From positions 1 to 8,418 of the forward strand of contig CAIKYN010000308.1 of NCBI GenBank assembly GCA_903831635.1: DNA of 8,418 bases, read 5' to 3'. Each line of letters starts with the position of its first letter. Position 1 is the first letter of the stretch. This DNA comes from an uncultured Spartobacteria bacterium (GTDB taxonomy: Bacteria; Verrucomicrobiota; Verrucomicrobiia; Chthoniobacterales; UBA6821). A program made the translations under genes and the position numbers. Of this stretch, positions 1 to 6,482 are shown piece by piece. The notes under the pieces were generated by a model. The model ran no database searches and had not been told where the DNA came from. It saw only the letters and a program-made list of their open reading frames with translations.

Positions 1-459
1 CACCCTGTGGTGTTGAGCTTCGGATGGCACCCTGGATTTGCCGTTGGGTCACTGGAAAGTGCAAGGGTTCTTCTCCCCGCCGGCACCTATCTCCGGGAGA
101 TGGCGCCCGGCGATTTCCTCGATGGGACGGTGGAGGAGATTTCCTTTGCCGGTGGAGAGATGCCTTTTCCGAAAAAAGATCTGCCCGGTTCCTTCCTCTT
201 GGATCTGGAGCGAGTTAGTGACCGTCGCTTCGTGCTCGAGGCGCCTGCAGTCGGTCATCGCGTCGAGTGCGATTACTCCGAGGCTCCCTACCTGACGCTC
301 TGGAGCAACGGCGACGCCCTCCTCTGTGTTGAGCCGTGCTGGGGCCTGCCGGATCACAATCCTCCCGTTCCCTTCGAGCAGAAAAAAGGAATCCAGCACA
401 TCGCGGCGGGTTCCACGATCACGGCCTCCCTCTCCGTGACACCCACCTTTCTCAGCTAA
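1..459 (+). CDS. Aldose 1-epimerase family protein (galactose mutarotase-like), 3' end only
   Basis: This is the C-terminal 152 codons of a gene that begins before the window; the frame is open from base 1 and ends at TAA 457-459. Two hallmarks of the family (COG2017, LacX-like branch) are visible. The first is a Gly-Trp-His-Pro-Gly-Phe motif with its His at 28-30, the likely active-site acid. The second is a Leu-Leu-Cys-Val-Glu-Pro strand with its Glu at 331-333, the likely catalytic base. It is followed by the usual loop and a final beta strand after Gly-Ser-Thr-Ile. Family members interconvert the alpha and beta anomers of free sugars in the cytoplasm. The LacX-like branch often has no assigned sugar, so the substrate cannot be named. 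The next gene on this strand begins 65 bases downstream and is functionally unrelated by appearance. No T-tract terminator is seen between them, so read-through is possible. Confidence is high for the fold and lower for the exact activity. Confidence 0.85.
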   Translation, partial: HPVVLSFGWHPGFAVGSLESARVLLPAGTYLREMAPGDFLDGTVEEISFAGGEMPFPKKDLPGSFLLDLERVSDRRFVLEAPAVGHRVECDYSEAPYLTLWSNGDALLCVEPCWGLPDHNPPVPFEQKKGIQHIAAGSTITASLSVTPTFLS

Positions 460-524
460 TCCTGCGATAATCCTTGGTCGGGCCCCTTGCGAAAAGAGGG
501 CGGTGCTGATAAAAAATCCCTCCC

Positions 525-1952
525 TTGAAAACGCAAAAAGATCTCTCTCCCCAGCAGAAACAGTCCTGGCTCAAGGCCGTCAGCGCCATGGAGCAGAAAA
601 ACTTCCCCTATGTCGTCCAAATTTGTCAGGGATTGCTGTTAAGTCTTCCTGATTTTCTCGATGCCAGAAAGCTGGCTCGCAAGGCTGCGATCGAGAAGGC
701 CAAGACGGTTAAGAAAGGATTCTTTTCAGGTCTTGGGGGAGGCTCCTCCATGGCTCTCATGAAGGCCACGGGACTCAAGAGAAAGGATGATACATCGGCA
801 CTTCTCCCCCTGCTTGAGGAAATTCTGGCCGAAGATCCGTTCAACGCCTCCGCGAATAACCTTCTGCAGGAGGCGGCCTTGAAATGGGATCCCCCGATGA
901 AGGAGTTGGCCTTCTTTGCCTTTGAGACCATCGTTGAGGGAAATCCCAAGGACAAAGATCAGCTCAACCGCTACGCCGCCTTCTGCATGGAGAAGGATGA
1001 GAACGGAAGGCCACGCGATCCGGCGCGCGCCGTCGATCTCTACAACAAACTCCTGGCGATCAATCCCAACGACATGATCGCCATGAAGGGAAGCAAGGAT
1101 GCCTCTGCCGCCCAGTCGGTGCAGCAGGGCGGCTGGGAGGAGGCTGGTAGCTACCGGGACCTCATCAAGAACAAGGAGGAGGCTGTCTCCTTGGAGCAGC
1201 AGTCCCGCGTCGTGAAGAGCGAAGAGATGATCGACAGCCAGATCGCCGAGCTCTCCGCAGCCGTGCAGGCTGAACCGCAGAGCGTCGACAAATCGCGCAA
1301 GGTCGCCGAGCTCTACGAGCAGAAAGGGGATGTCGAAAACTCCCTCGAGTGGTACCGCTACGTCCTGGGACTCTCCGGAGGAGCCGACCCAACGATCGCC
1401 CGAAAGATCAGTGATCTGCAATTGCGCCAAATCGATGCTGCCTTCACGGCACGTGAAGAGTATTTGGCCGCCTCGCCTGATGATCCCGAGGCTCCCCGTT
1501 ACCGCGAGGAGATGGAGGAGCTGCGCAAGCAGCGCTCCGCCTTTGTCCTTGCCGAGGCGCGTGAACGTGTCGACCGCAACCCCACCGATCTCCTTGCCCA
1601 CTTTGATCTGGGTGTGGCGCTCATGGATTCCGGGGAACCGCAGGATGCGATCGGTCACTTCCAGAGGGCCAGGAGCAACCCCAGTGTCCGTCTCAAGGCC
1701 ATGGGTAAGCTTGGCCAGTGCTATGTCGCCCGCAACATGAACGACCTGGCAGCCAAGACCTTCTCTGATGCCGTGGCCGAACTCACCGCTATGGATTCTG
1801 TTAAGAAAGACCTCCTCTACAATCTCGGCACCGTCTACCTGAGCATGGATAAGAAGACCGAAGCCCTTGAGTGCTTCAAGCAGATCTACGAGGTAGATTA
1901 TGGCTACAGGGATGTGGCGACTAAGGTAGAGTCCTCCTACGGACAAGGCTGA
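525..1952 (+). CDS. Tetratricopeptide-repeat protein, 475 residues, unknown partner
   Basis: A soluble-looking all-helical protein with no signal peptide and no membrane segment, so probably a cytoplasmic scaffold. Residues 8-55 form a helical pair rich in Gln, Lys and Leu (LSPQQKQSWLKAV onward) with a PxFLDARKLARKA motif. To my recollection this N-terminal module is typical of tetratricopeptide proteins from Verrucomicrobiota. A Gly/Ser-rich basic segment follows (about 64-84). Tetratricopeptide-like units are recognisable at about 144-180, 251-284, 354-387, 388-421 and 427-460, the last three being the clearest. Residues 205-245 look like a charged, partly coiled helix. The start is TTG at 525; an in-frame stop at 510-512 excludes anything further upstream, and no convincing Shine-Dalgarno sequence precedes it. 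An ATG at 588 is the alternative but would cut into the conserved N-terminal helix. These repeats bind protein partners; which ones cannot be told. A probable terminator overlaps the stop codon. Confidence 0.9.
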   Translation: MKTQKDLSPQQKQSWLKAVSAMEQKNFPYVVQICQGLLLSLPDFLDARKLARKAAIEKAKTVKKGFFSGLGGGSSMALMKATGLKRKDDTSALLPLLEEILAEDPFNASANNLLQEAALKWDPPMKELAFFAFETIVEGNPKDKDQLNRYAAFCMEKDENGRPRDPARAVDLYNKLLAINPNDMIAMKGSKDASAAQSVQQGGWEEAGSYRDLIKNKEEAVSLEQQSRVVKSEEMIDSQIAELSAAVQAEPQSVDKSRKVAELYEQKGDVENSLEWYRYVLGLSGGADPTIARKISDLQLRQIDAAFTAREEYLAASPDDPEAPRYREEMEELRKQRSAFVLAEARERVDRNPTDLLAHFDLGVALMDSGEPQDAIGHFQRARSNPSVRLKAMGKLGQCYVARNMNDLAAKTFSDAVAELTAMDSVKKDLLYNLGTVYLSMDKKTEALECFKQIYEVDYGYRDVATKVESSYGQG

Positions 1953-1971
1953 GGGGTAGGCTTGTTCTTTT
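1941..1971 (+). terminator. Probable intrinsic terminator of the tetratricopeptide gene
   Basis: The left arm 1941-1950 pairs with the right arm 1958-1967: seven pairs including one G-T, then a G-G mismatch, then two more pairs. The loop is seven bases (1951-1957) and the right arm runs into TTTT at 1968-1971. The stem includes the last codons of the gene and its stop codon (TGA 1950-1952). The stem is imperfect and the T-run short, so efficiency is uncertain. Confidence 0.45.
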
Positions 1972-1989
1972 GCGCTCTGGCGGTGTTGG

Positions 1990-2090
1990 CCTGCGGTCGC
2001 CGTAGGACTACTACGGCTTCGCTTGTCCGCCTTGCCATAGCATCAAAATCCCTGCGCCTTGGATTTAAAAAAGATAGCGCACTTAGCGCG
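1990..2090. repeat. Multi-hairpin intergenic element, probably a dispersed palindromic repeat
   Basis: Three inverted repeats follow one another in this gene-free stretch. A perfect 7-bp stem GCCGTAG/CTACGGC with a 5-base loop lies at 1999-2017, with an outer GCGG (1993-1996) able to meet CCGC (2027-2030). A perfect 6-bp stem AAATCC/GGATTT with a 9-base loop lies at 2046-2066. A GCGC/GCGC stem with a 5-base loop lies at 2077-2089. Short open frames exist on both strands but resemble no protein family and have no start signals. The composition and arrangement recall REP-like intergenic repeats that occur in many copies in a genome. Only one copy is visible here, so repetition itself is inferred. 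A small structured RNA is the alternative reading. Confidence 0.45.
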
Positions 2091-2137
2091 GCATCCCGAC
2101 TTCCAAGCCTTCTACGAGAAGCCCTTGCAATTCCTAC

Positions 2138-2153
2138 TTTCCTGATTTCCTGA
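2138..2153. repeat. Tandem 8-bp duplication TTTCCTGA
   Basis: TTTCCTGA at 2138-2145 is repeated immediately at 2146-2153. It sits between the hairpin element and the end of alaS and probably arose by slippage. No function is suggested. Confidence 0.5.
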
Positions 2154-2220
2154 TTCAAAAATTCTCCACGTCTTCTCTCCTCGGGATCTCATTTATCCCC
2201 TTGATCCCTGTTAATCCTCT

Positions 2221-2236
2221 GATCTGAAATCAGATC
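2221..2236. repeat. Perfect hairpin spanning the alaS stop codon
   Basis: GATCTGA at 2221-2227 and TCAGATC at 2230-2236 form a perfect 7-bp inverted repeat with only two bases between; as RNA, six pairs with a four-base loop are more likely. It includes the alaS stop codon (2230-2232 on the - strand). On the - strand no T-run follows, so it is not a standard terminator for alaS. On the + strand three T follow, which at best makes a weak stop for transcripts arriving from the left. Confidence 0.5.
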
Positions 2237-4941
2237 TTTCCTGCGGTGATCAGTTCCTTCGCCTTGGCGAGAGCAGACTGAAGTCCTGAGGCATCGCGGC
2301 CACCGCCGCGCGCACTATCAGGTTTACCCCCGCCTTTGCCACCTACGAGTGGTGCCACGGCGGAGATCAGTTTGCCGGCTGGAAGACTTGCCTGATGGGC
2401 TTTACACACGGAGGCAACAAGAGAGACAGCACCCTCCGAGACTCCGGCCAGGAAAATAACCCCGTCGAAGGAGGACTTGAGAGCATCAGCCACAGCTTGC
2501 AGGGCATTTCCGTCAGCGCCAGGGATTTCCTCAACGATCGAGGGAATAGCGCCAGGGGTGGCTTGAGCAATCAGGCTCTTGGCAAGTCCGGACGCTTCCC
2601 GCTGGCGGAAGGCTTCGAGCTCTTTTTCGAGTTCCTTCTGACGGACCAGGGTCGCCTCGAGCTTCTTTTCCACTTCGGCAAGAGGGGATCCCAAGCGTGA
2701 CGCCATGGCCTGAAGGCGCTCGGCATCACTCTTGGAGGCAACACGGGCCTCATGACCTGCAACGGCCTCGATGCGACGCGTTCCTGCCGCCACAGCGGCT
2801 TCGCTCACGATTCGGAAAAGGCCGATCTCTCCGGTCCCCCGGACATGAGTTCCGCCGCAGAGTTCCATGGAATAGCCGTCGAGGGAGTTGGGTGTCCCGC
2901 CGATCTGAACGACACGGACGAGATCTCCATACTTGTCGCCAAAGAATTGCAGAATACCTGGTCGTCCCTTCACCTCGGCAAAAGGAATCTCCTGCCAACT
3001 AACGGTCGCATTCTCGAGGATACGCTCGTTCACCAGGCGCTCCACATTGGAAATCTGGTCCAGTGTCAAGGCGCCGCTGGAGAAGTCAAAAGTGAGCTTG
3101 TCGGGGCCAACAAAGGAGCCTTTTTGGGAAACGGTCTCTCCCAGGGTTTCACGAAGCGCCCAGTGCAGAAGGTGGGTGACGGTGTGGTGGCGCTGAATGG
3201 CGGCGCGACGAGGTCGCTCGATGGAGAGAGTGACGGTTGTGCCCGGAAGGGGAGCCTCGTCCTCTTCGGTTATTTCAATGAAATGAAGCCAGGTTGGACC
3301 GTTCTTCTGAGTGTCGCTGACCCTCCACAGAGAACCCCCCGCGCTGAGCGATCCGGCATCACCGACCTGACCCCCCATCTCCGCATAGCAGACGGAGCGA
3401 TCAAGAATGACTGCTGTCTTGTCCTTAATACGTACGATCTCCAGAACCCTGGCCTCGGTCTCTGACACATCAAATCCCGTGAAGGTCGTCGGCGTGGTAG
3501 TCTCCAGCGAGGAGACGCTGATGATCTCTTTTTTCTGCGCTGCACGGGCACGTGCGCGCTGCTGCTCCATCAGGAGCTCGAAGCCCGGTTGATCAACCGC
3601 GAGCCCCCGCTCGCGGGCAAGGAGTTCCGTAAGGTCTAGGGGGAAGCCCTGCTCGTCGTAGAGACGGAAGGCCACTTCGCCGGAGATTCCCTTCCCTTTG
3701 GCCGCTTCGGTTTCGAAGAGTGCCAATCCTTTGTCGAGGGTCTTGTGGAAAGCTTCCTCCTCACGCTTGAGGGTCTCAGTGATGAGATCCAGTTTCGTGC
3801 GTACTTCAGGGAACGCATCTCCCATGACGGTCGAAAGAATCGGAGTGAGTTTGTGGAGAAAGGGAGCGTTGAAGCCGAGGGTGCGTCCGTAGCGGACGGC
3901 GCGGCGCAGGATGCGGCGCAGGACGTAATGGCGTTCTGCATTACCCGGCTGAATGCCGTCGGCGATCGCAAAGCCCAAGGTGCGCAGGTGGTCGGCAATG
4001 ACGCGGAAGGCGATATCATCCTTCTCCTGATCTGTGACGGGAACCACAGCCCCGTCGCCCGAAGGTTGCGGAAGGGTGGATCCATACTTGCGGCCGCAGA
4101 GGGCGCCGATCGCCCCGAAGATGGGACGGAACAGATCGGTCTCGTAGTTGGAGATCACGACATTGCTGAATTCCGTGAATCCCTTCGTGCATTGGATCAC
4201 CGAGCAGACGCGCTCGAAGCCCATTCCGGTGTCGACATGGCATGCGGGGAGGGGAACGAAACTCCCGTCGGGATTGGCATTGAACTGGATGAAGACCAAA
4301 TTCCAGATCTCGATGCACTCAGCGCTTCCCTTGTTCACGAGCGCGCCCTTCGTGTCGCCCGCCGGAGTCAGATCGATGTGCAGCTCGGAGCACGGCCCGC
4401 AGGGGCCGGTCTCCCCCATCATCCAGAAATTATCCTTCCGGTTCCCCGGGACGACATGGATGGCGGGATCGAGTCCCTTCGATCGGAAAAGCTCGGACCA
4501 GAGCGCGTGGGCCTCGTCATCGAAGGATGCAGGGTCTCCCTCCGCCGGACTGTAGACTGTGGCGTAGAGACGCTCGGCGGGGAACTTCCAGCGTTCCACA
4601 AGCAACTCCCAGGCCCAGGTGATCGCCTCTTTTTTGAAATAATCGCCGAAGGACCAGTTTCCTAGCATCTCGAAGAAGGTGTGGTGGTAGGTATCGAGCC
4701 CGACATCCTCGAGGTCGTTGTGCTTTCCTCCTGCGCGGATGCACTTCTGGGTATCGGCGGCTCGTGCGGGCGAGTAGGGGCACGGGGTTGTGCCGAGGAA
4801 GATCGGCACGAACTGATTCATGCCGGCGTTCGTGAAGAGAAGATTGGGTGAATCGGGCAGCAGGCTTGAGGAAGGAACGATGGTGTGCTCCTTGCTACGG
4901 AAGAACTCGAGGAAGGAACGGCGGATCTCGGTGGAGGTCAT
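2230..4941 (-). CDS. alaS: Alanyl-tRNA synthetase
   Basis: Charges tRNA-Ala with alanine in the cytoplasm and removes mis-attached serine or glycine. The 903-residue protein is full length for bacteria. The class II catalytic domain (about 1-250) shows RAADTQKCIRAGGKHND near 60-76, the Gly-Glu-Thr-Gly-Pro-Cys-Gly-Pro-Cys segment at 176-184 and the class II motif 3 DTGMGFER at 237-244. The tRNA-recognition region follows, with helices such as RRILRRAVRYGR near 342-353. The editing domain has AEMGGQVGD at 520-528 and the zinc-site residues His586, His590 (HxxxH), Cys695 and His699 (CGGTH). A charged coiled coil lies at about 755-785. The C-terminal domain ends in the Gly-rich GGKGGGKPDSARGGG at 867-881. 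All key residues are present, so it should be active in both charging and editing. The ATG start at 4941 precedes the normal N-terminal TSTEIRRSFLEFF; no Shine-Dalgarno sequence is visible, only a pyrimidine-rich leader. The stop is TGA. Confidence 0.99.
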   Translation of the reverse strand: MTSTEIRRSFLEFFRSKEHTIVPSSSLLPDSPNLLFTNAGMNQFVPIFLGTTPCPYSPARAADTQKCIRAGGKHNDLEDVGLDTYHHTFFEMLGNWSFGDYFKKEAITWAWELLVERWKFPAERLYATVYSPAEGDPASFDDEAHALWSELFRSKGLDPAIHVVPGNRKDNFWMMGETGPCGPCSELHIDLTPAGDTKGALVNKGSAECIEIWNLVFIQFNANPDGSFVPLPACHVDTGMGFERVCSVIQCTKGFTEFSNVVISNYETDLFRPIFGAIGALCGRKYGSTLPQPSGDGAVVPVTDQEKDDIAFRVIADHLRTLGFAIADGIQPGNAERHYVLRRILRRAVRYGRTLGFNAPFLHKLTPILSTVMGDAFPEVRTKLDLITETLKREEEAFHKTLDKGLALFETEAAKGKGISGEVAFRLYDEQGFPLDLTELLARERGLAVDQPGFELLMEQQRARARAAQKKEIISVSSLETTTPTTFTGFDVSETEARVLEIVRIKDKTAVILDRSVCYAEMGGQVGDAGSLSAGGSLWRVSDTQKNGPTWLHFIEITEEDEAPLPGTTVTLSIERPRRAAIQRHHTVTHLLHWALRETLGETVSQKGSFVGPDKLTFDFSSGALTLDQISNVERLVNERILENATVSWQEIPFAEVKGRPGILQFFGDKYGDLVRVVQIGGTPNSLDGYSMELCGGTHVRGTGEIGLFRIVSEAAVAAGTRRIEAVAGHEARVASKSDAERLQAMASRLGSPLAEVEKKLEATLVRQKELEKELEAFRQREASGLAKSLIAQATPGAIPSIVEEIPGADGNALQAVADALKSSFDGVIFLAGVSEGAVSLVASVCKAHQASLPAGKLISAVAPLVGGKGGGKPDSARGGGRDASGLQSALAKAKELITAGKI

Positions 4942-4953
4942 GGGAAGAAAAAG

Positions 4954-4994
4954 GATGAATTAAAAATGATGAATGATGAAGGAAGCCGATGAAT
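4954..4994. repeat. Four near-identical ATTCATC units in the alaS leader
   Basis: Read on the + strand, GATGAAT occurs at 4954-4960, 4968-4974 and 4988-4994, with GATGAA at 4975-4980. On the alaS strand this is a pyrimidine-rich stretch with ATTCATC repeated just ahead of the start codon. It takes the place where a ribosome binding site would be expected. It may be simple slippage sequence or part of a dispersed AT-rich intergenic repeat. Confidence 0.5.
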
Positions 4995-5020
4995 CGCGTG
5001 GGTAGGTAATCAGAAACAGT

Positions 5021-5048
5021 ATTATCCTTTCAACGCTGCAACTTTTAA
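5021..5048 (-). promoter_or_regulatory. Possible promoter for alaS
   Basis: On the - strand TTAAAA (5048-5043) and GATAAT (5026-5021) are separated by 16 bases. They match the standard -35 and -10 boxes at 4 of 6 and 5 of 6 positions. This would give a leader of roughly 70 bases before the alaS ATG. The match is by eye only, and the sigma factor preference of this organism is unknown. Confidence 0.3.
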
Positions 5049-5053
5049 CCATT

Positions 5054-6469
5054 TCAACGCTTGAACCCTTCACTTGCAGTACCCGGTCCCTTCGTCAACT
5101 CGAAGGCGCTTTCGGGGAGGATCATGAGATCGGAGGCGGTCCCCTCTCGGAATGAGACGATGCCATTCCGGGGCATTCCGAAGGTGTATTCTGCCAGCAC
5201 CAAATCGCCGGCAGCCTCTTCGGCGGTGTTCTCGGAGAGATGGGCGATGAATCGGATCTGAGTCGGATGAGTCAATCCGGAGCTTTCCAGTTTTTCGGGA
5301 GTTGCCGGTTCGAAGCTGCTGGCAGTCACGGATTGGAGCTTCTCAAACCATGTGTCGATGGCCGCCCTGGTCAGCGTGCCTGTTCCGCCTCCGGTCATCT
5401 CCCAGTCATCGCCACCTTTCTTTCTCGTCATGACGAGGCCAGGGGGTGCGGTCCCTGATTTGTCGGTGCAACGGATTTCGATCTTGTCGATGGCGTCGAG
5501 GCGCAGCGGTTTTGGCTGTCTCGACCGAAGCGTTGAGGGGGTGACTTCAAGACTCGAAGTTAATCCCGGCACAATGCAGATTCCGGGTCGATCGCTGCAG
5601 CGGACATATCGACTCTTTGGGGAACCGGGAACCGTTGATCCGATGGTGATCGTCACCGGTGAGTTTCCCCCGGTTTCGCTAGCCGAAATCACGGCAATCG
5701 GCGTATCCAATCCACAAGCGGTTGCATCGGTCCCTCCGGGCATCCAGTGATCCACCTTGGAGGAGAAGATGCTTGTTGCCCATGAAATCACGGCCTTGTC
5801 ATTTCCCAGCGCTGTCATTGGACTGGTGATGTTCCAACCTGCCTCTTCCTTTTTCAGAGAGAGGCGTTGGAGGGCTGTTCCCTTGGTCAGTGTGATTTCC
5901 TGCAGACGTGTTGGATCGAGCGATGTCAGGTGGTGATCATGGAACTCCTCTGCAGGCAGAAAGGCTGTCGACACCAATTCCGAGGGAACCAAGTAAACCG
6001 TTTTTCCGCCGTCCAACCGAGCGTAGACCTGCCCTTTGGCTGGACCTTCGATGCCGAAAGCAATCGTCTTGCCTGATCCACTTCCTGTTTCGATAAATGT
6101 CAGCGATCGCTTCGGTGTCTTGAGGTCCAACGACTCAAGGCTCACCGAGCCCTTAAGATCCGAGGGAGGCAAGACATCGAGCGCCGTCATCCCCGCCGCC
6201 TGCTCGAGCAGAGCACGGATCAACTGATCATCAACCCGGTCATGATCCGAGCCCTTAAGGGATCCTGAGCCGATCCTCCAGATTCCGTTTGCCTTGTTGA
6301 GCTCAGTTTCTCCTCCACCCTCCCGGATGATGATCCTGGTGACTTCCGTTGGGTGGATGGCAAGGAGTGGTTCTGTGGCGGAGCGGGTATGAGAGCGCCC
6401 GGAGGAAAACAGGATGGCAAGGGCTGCGACCGCCAGAATCAGCAGTGCGAGCGTTCCTTTCCAGCTCAC
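5054..6469 (-). CDS. DUF4340 family protein of a GldFG-type ABC transporter operon
   Basis: The 471-residue protein has one N-terminal membrane helix (about 5-22) preceded by a single Lys and followed by a Ser/Arg-rich stretch. It is probably anchored in the inner membrane with the rest in the periplasm. The body is beta-rich. Three similar modules can be seen (about 39-126, 185-275 and 322-412). Each opens with an Ile-rich strand (TRIIIRE, QEITLTK, DKIEIRC), has a central Trp (W64, W212, W356), then a helix, and ends with a Leu-x-x-Pro turn and another strand. The phrase EEFHDHHLTSLDPTRLQEITL at about 174-194 is characteristic of DUF4340 proteins. These are commonly encoded next to GldG-like proteins, but their biochemical role is not established. 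The start is GTG at 6469, supported by a GGAGG eight bases upstream. It overlaps the stop of the GldG-like gene by four bases (GTGA), so translation is probably coupled. The gene ends with TGA at 5054-5056, 112 bases before alaS. Confidence 0.88.
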   Translation of the reverse strand: MSWKGTLALLILAVAALAILFSSGRSHTRSATEPLLAIHPTEVTRIIIREGGGETELNKANGIWRIGSGSLKGSDHDRVDDQLIRALLEQAAGMTALDVLPPSDLKGSVSLESLDLKTPKRSLTFIETGSGSGKTIAFGIEGPAKGQVYARLDGGKTVYLVPSELVSTAFLPAEEFHDHHLTSLDPTRLQEITLTKGTALQRLSLKKEEAGWNITSPMTALGNDKAVISWATSIFSSKVDHWMPGGTDATACGLDTPIAVISASETGGNSPVTITIGSTVPGSPKSRYVRCSDRPGICIVPGLTSSLEVTPSTLRSRQPKPLRLDAIDKIEIRCTDKSGTAPPGLVMTRKKGGDDWEMTGGGTGTLTRAAIDTWFEKLQSVTASSFEPATPEKLESSGLTHPTQIRFIAHLSENTAEEAAGDLVLAEYTFGMPRNGIVSFREGTASDLMILPESAFELTKGPGTASEGFKR

Positions 6470-6482
6470 GAGCGCCGCCTCC
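6466..6482 (-). promoter_or_regulatory. Ribosome binding site and GTGA stop/start overlap fixing the DUF4340 start
   Basis: On the - strand GGAGG (6482-6478) lies eight bases before GTG (6469-6467), inside the end of the upstream gene. The upstream stop TGA (6468-6466) shares two bases with the GTG. This is the clearest Shine-Dalgarno sequence in the window and points to translational coupling of the two proteins. Confidence 0.75.

Noticed and set aside
487..513. Promoter for the tetratricopeptide gene (TTGCGA and GATAAA)
   Set aside because: The spacing is only 15 bases and the start point would fall almost on the TTG; the match is too weak to list.
726..1946. Long open frame (about 406 codons) on the - strand opposite the tetratricopeptide gene
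   Set aside because: It mirrors the codon pattern of the real gene in a GC-rich sequence, has no recognisable domain, and lies entirely within a clear coding region.
1937..2158. Possible small proteins on either strand of the convergent intergenic region
   Set aside because: The Arg/Ala/Leu-rich translations follow the hairpin element, have no ribosome site and no family resemblance; a DNA repeat or RNA explains them better.
2221..2236. Hairpin as intrinsic terminator of alaS
   Set aside because: The stem is good, but on the alaS strand it is followed by AGAGG and not a T-run.
3745..4665. Open frame of about 306 codons on the + strand opposite alaS, with a second of 237 codons at 2752-3465
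   Set aside because: Both lie antisense to fully conserved alaS sequence and resemble no known family; they are shadows of its codon use.
4954..4994. Small CRISPR-like array
   Set aside because: The units are only 7 bases with uneven spacing, with no true repeats or spacers and no cas genes.
4942..5053. T-box or other tRNA-sensing leader ahead of alaS
   Set aside because: The gap is only 112 bases, no T-box consensus or terminator/antiterminator pair is seen, and such leaders are typical of Gram-positive bacteria.
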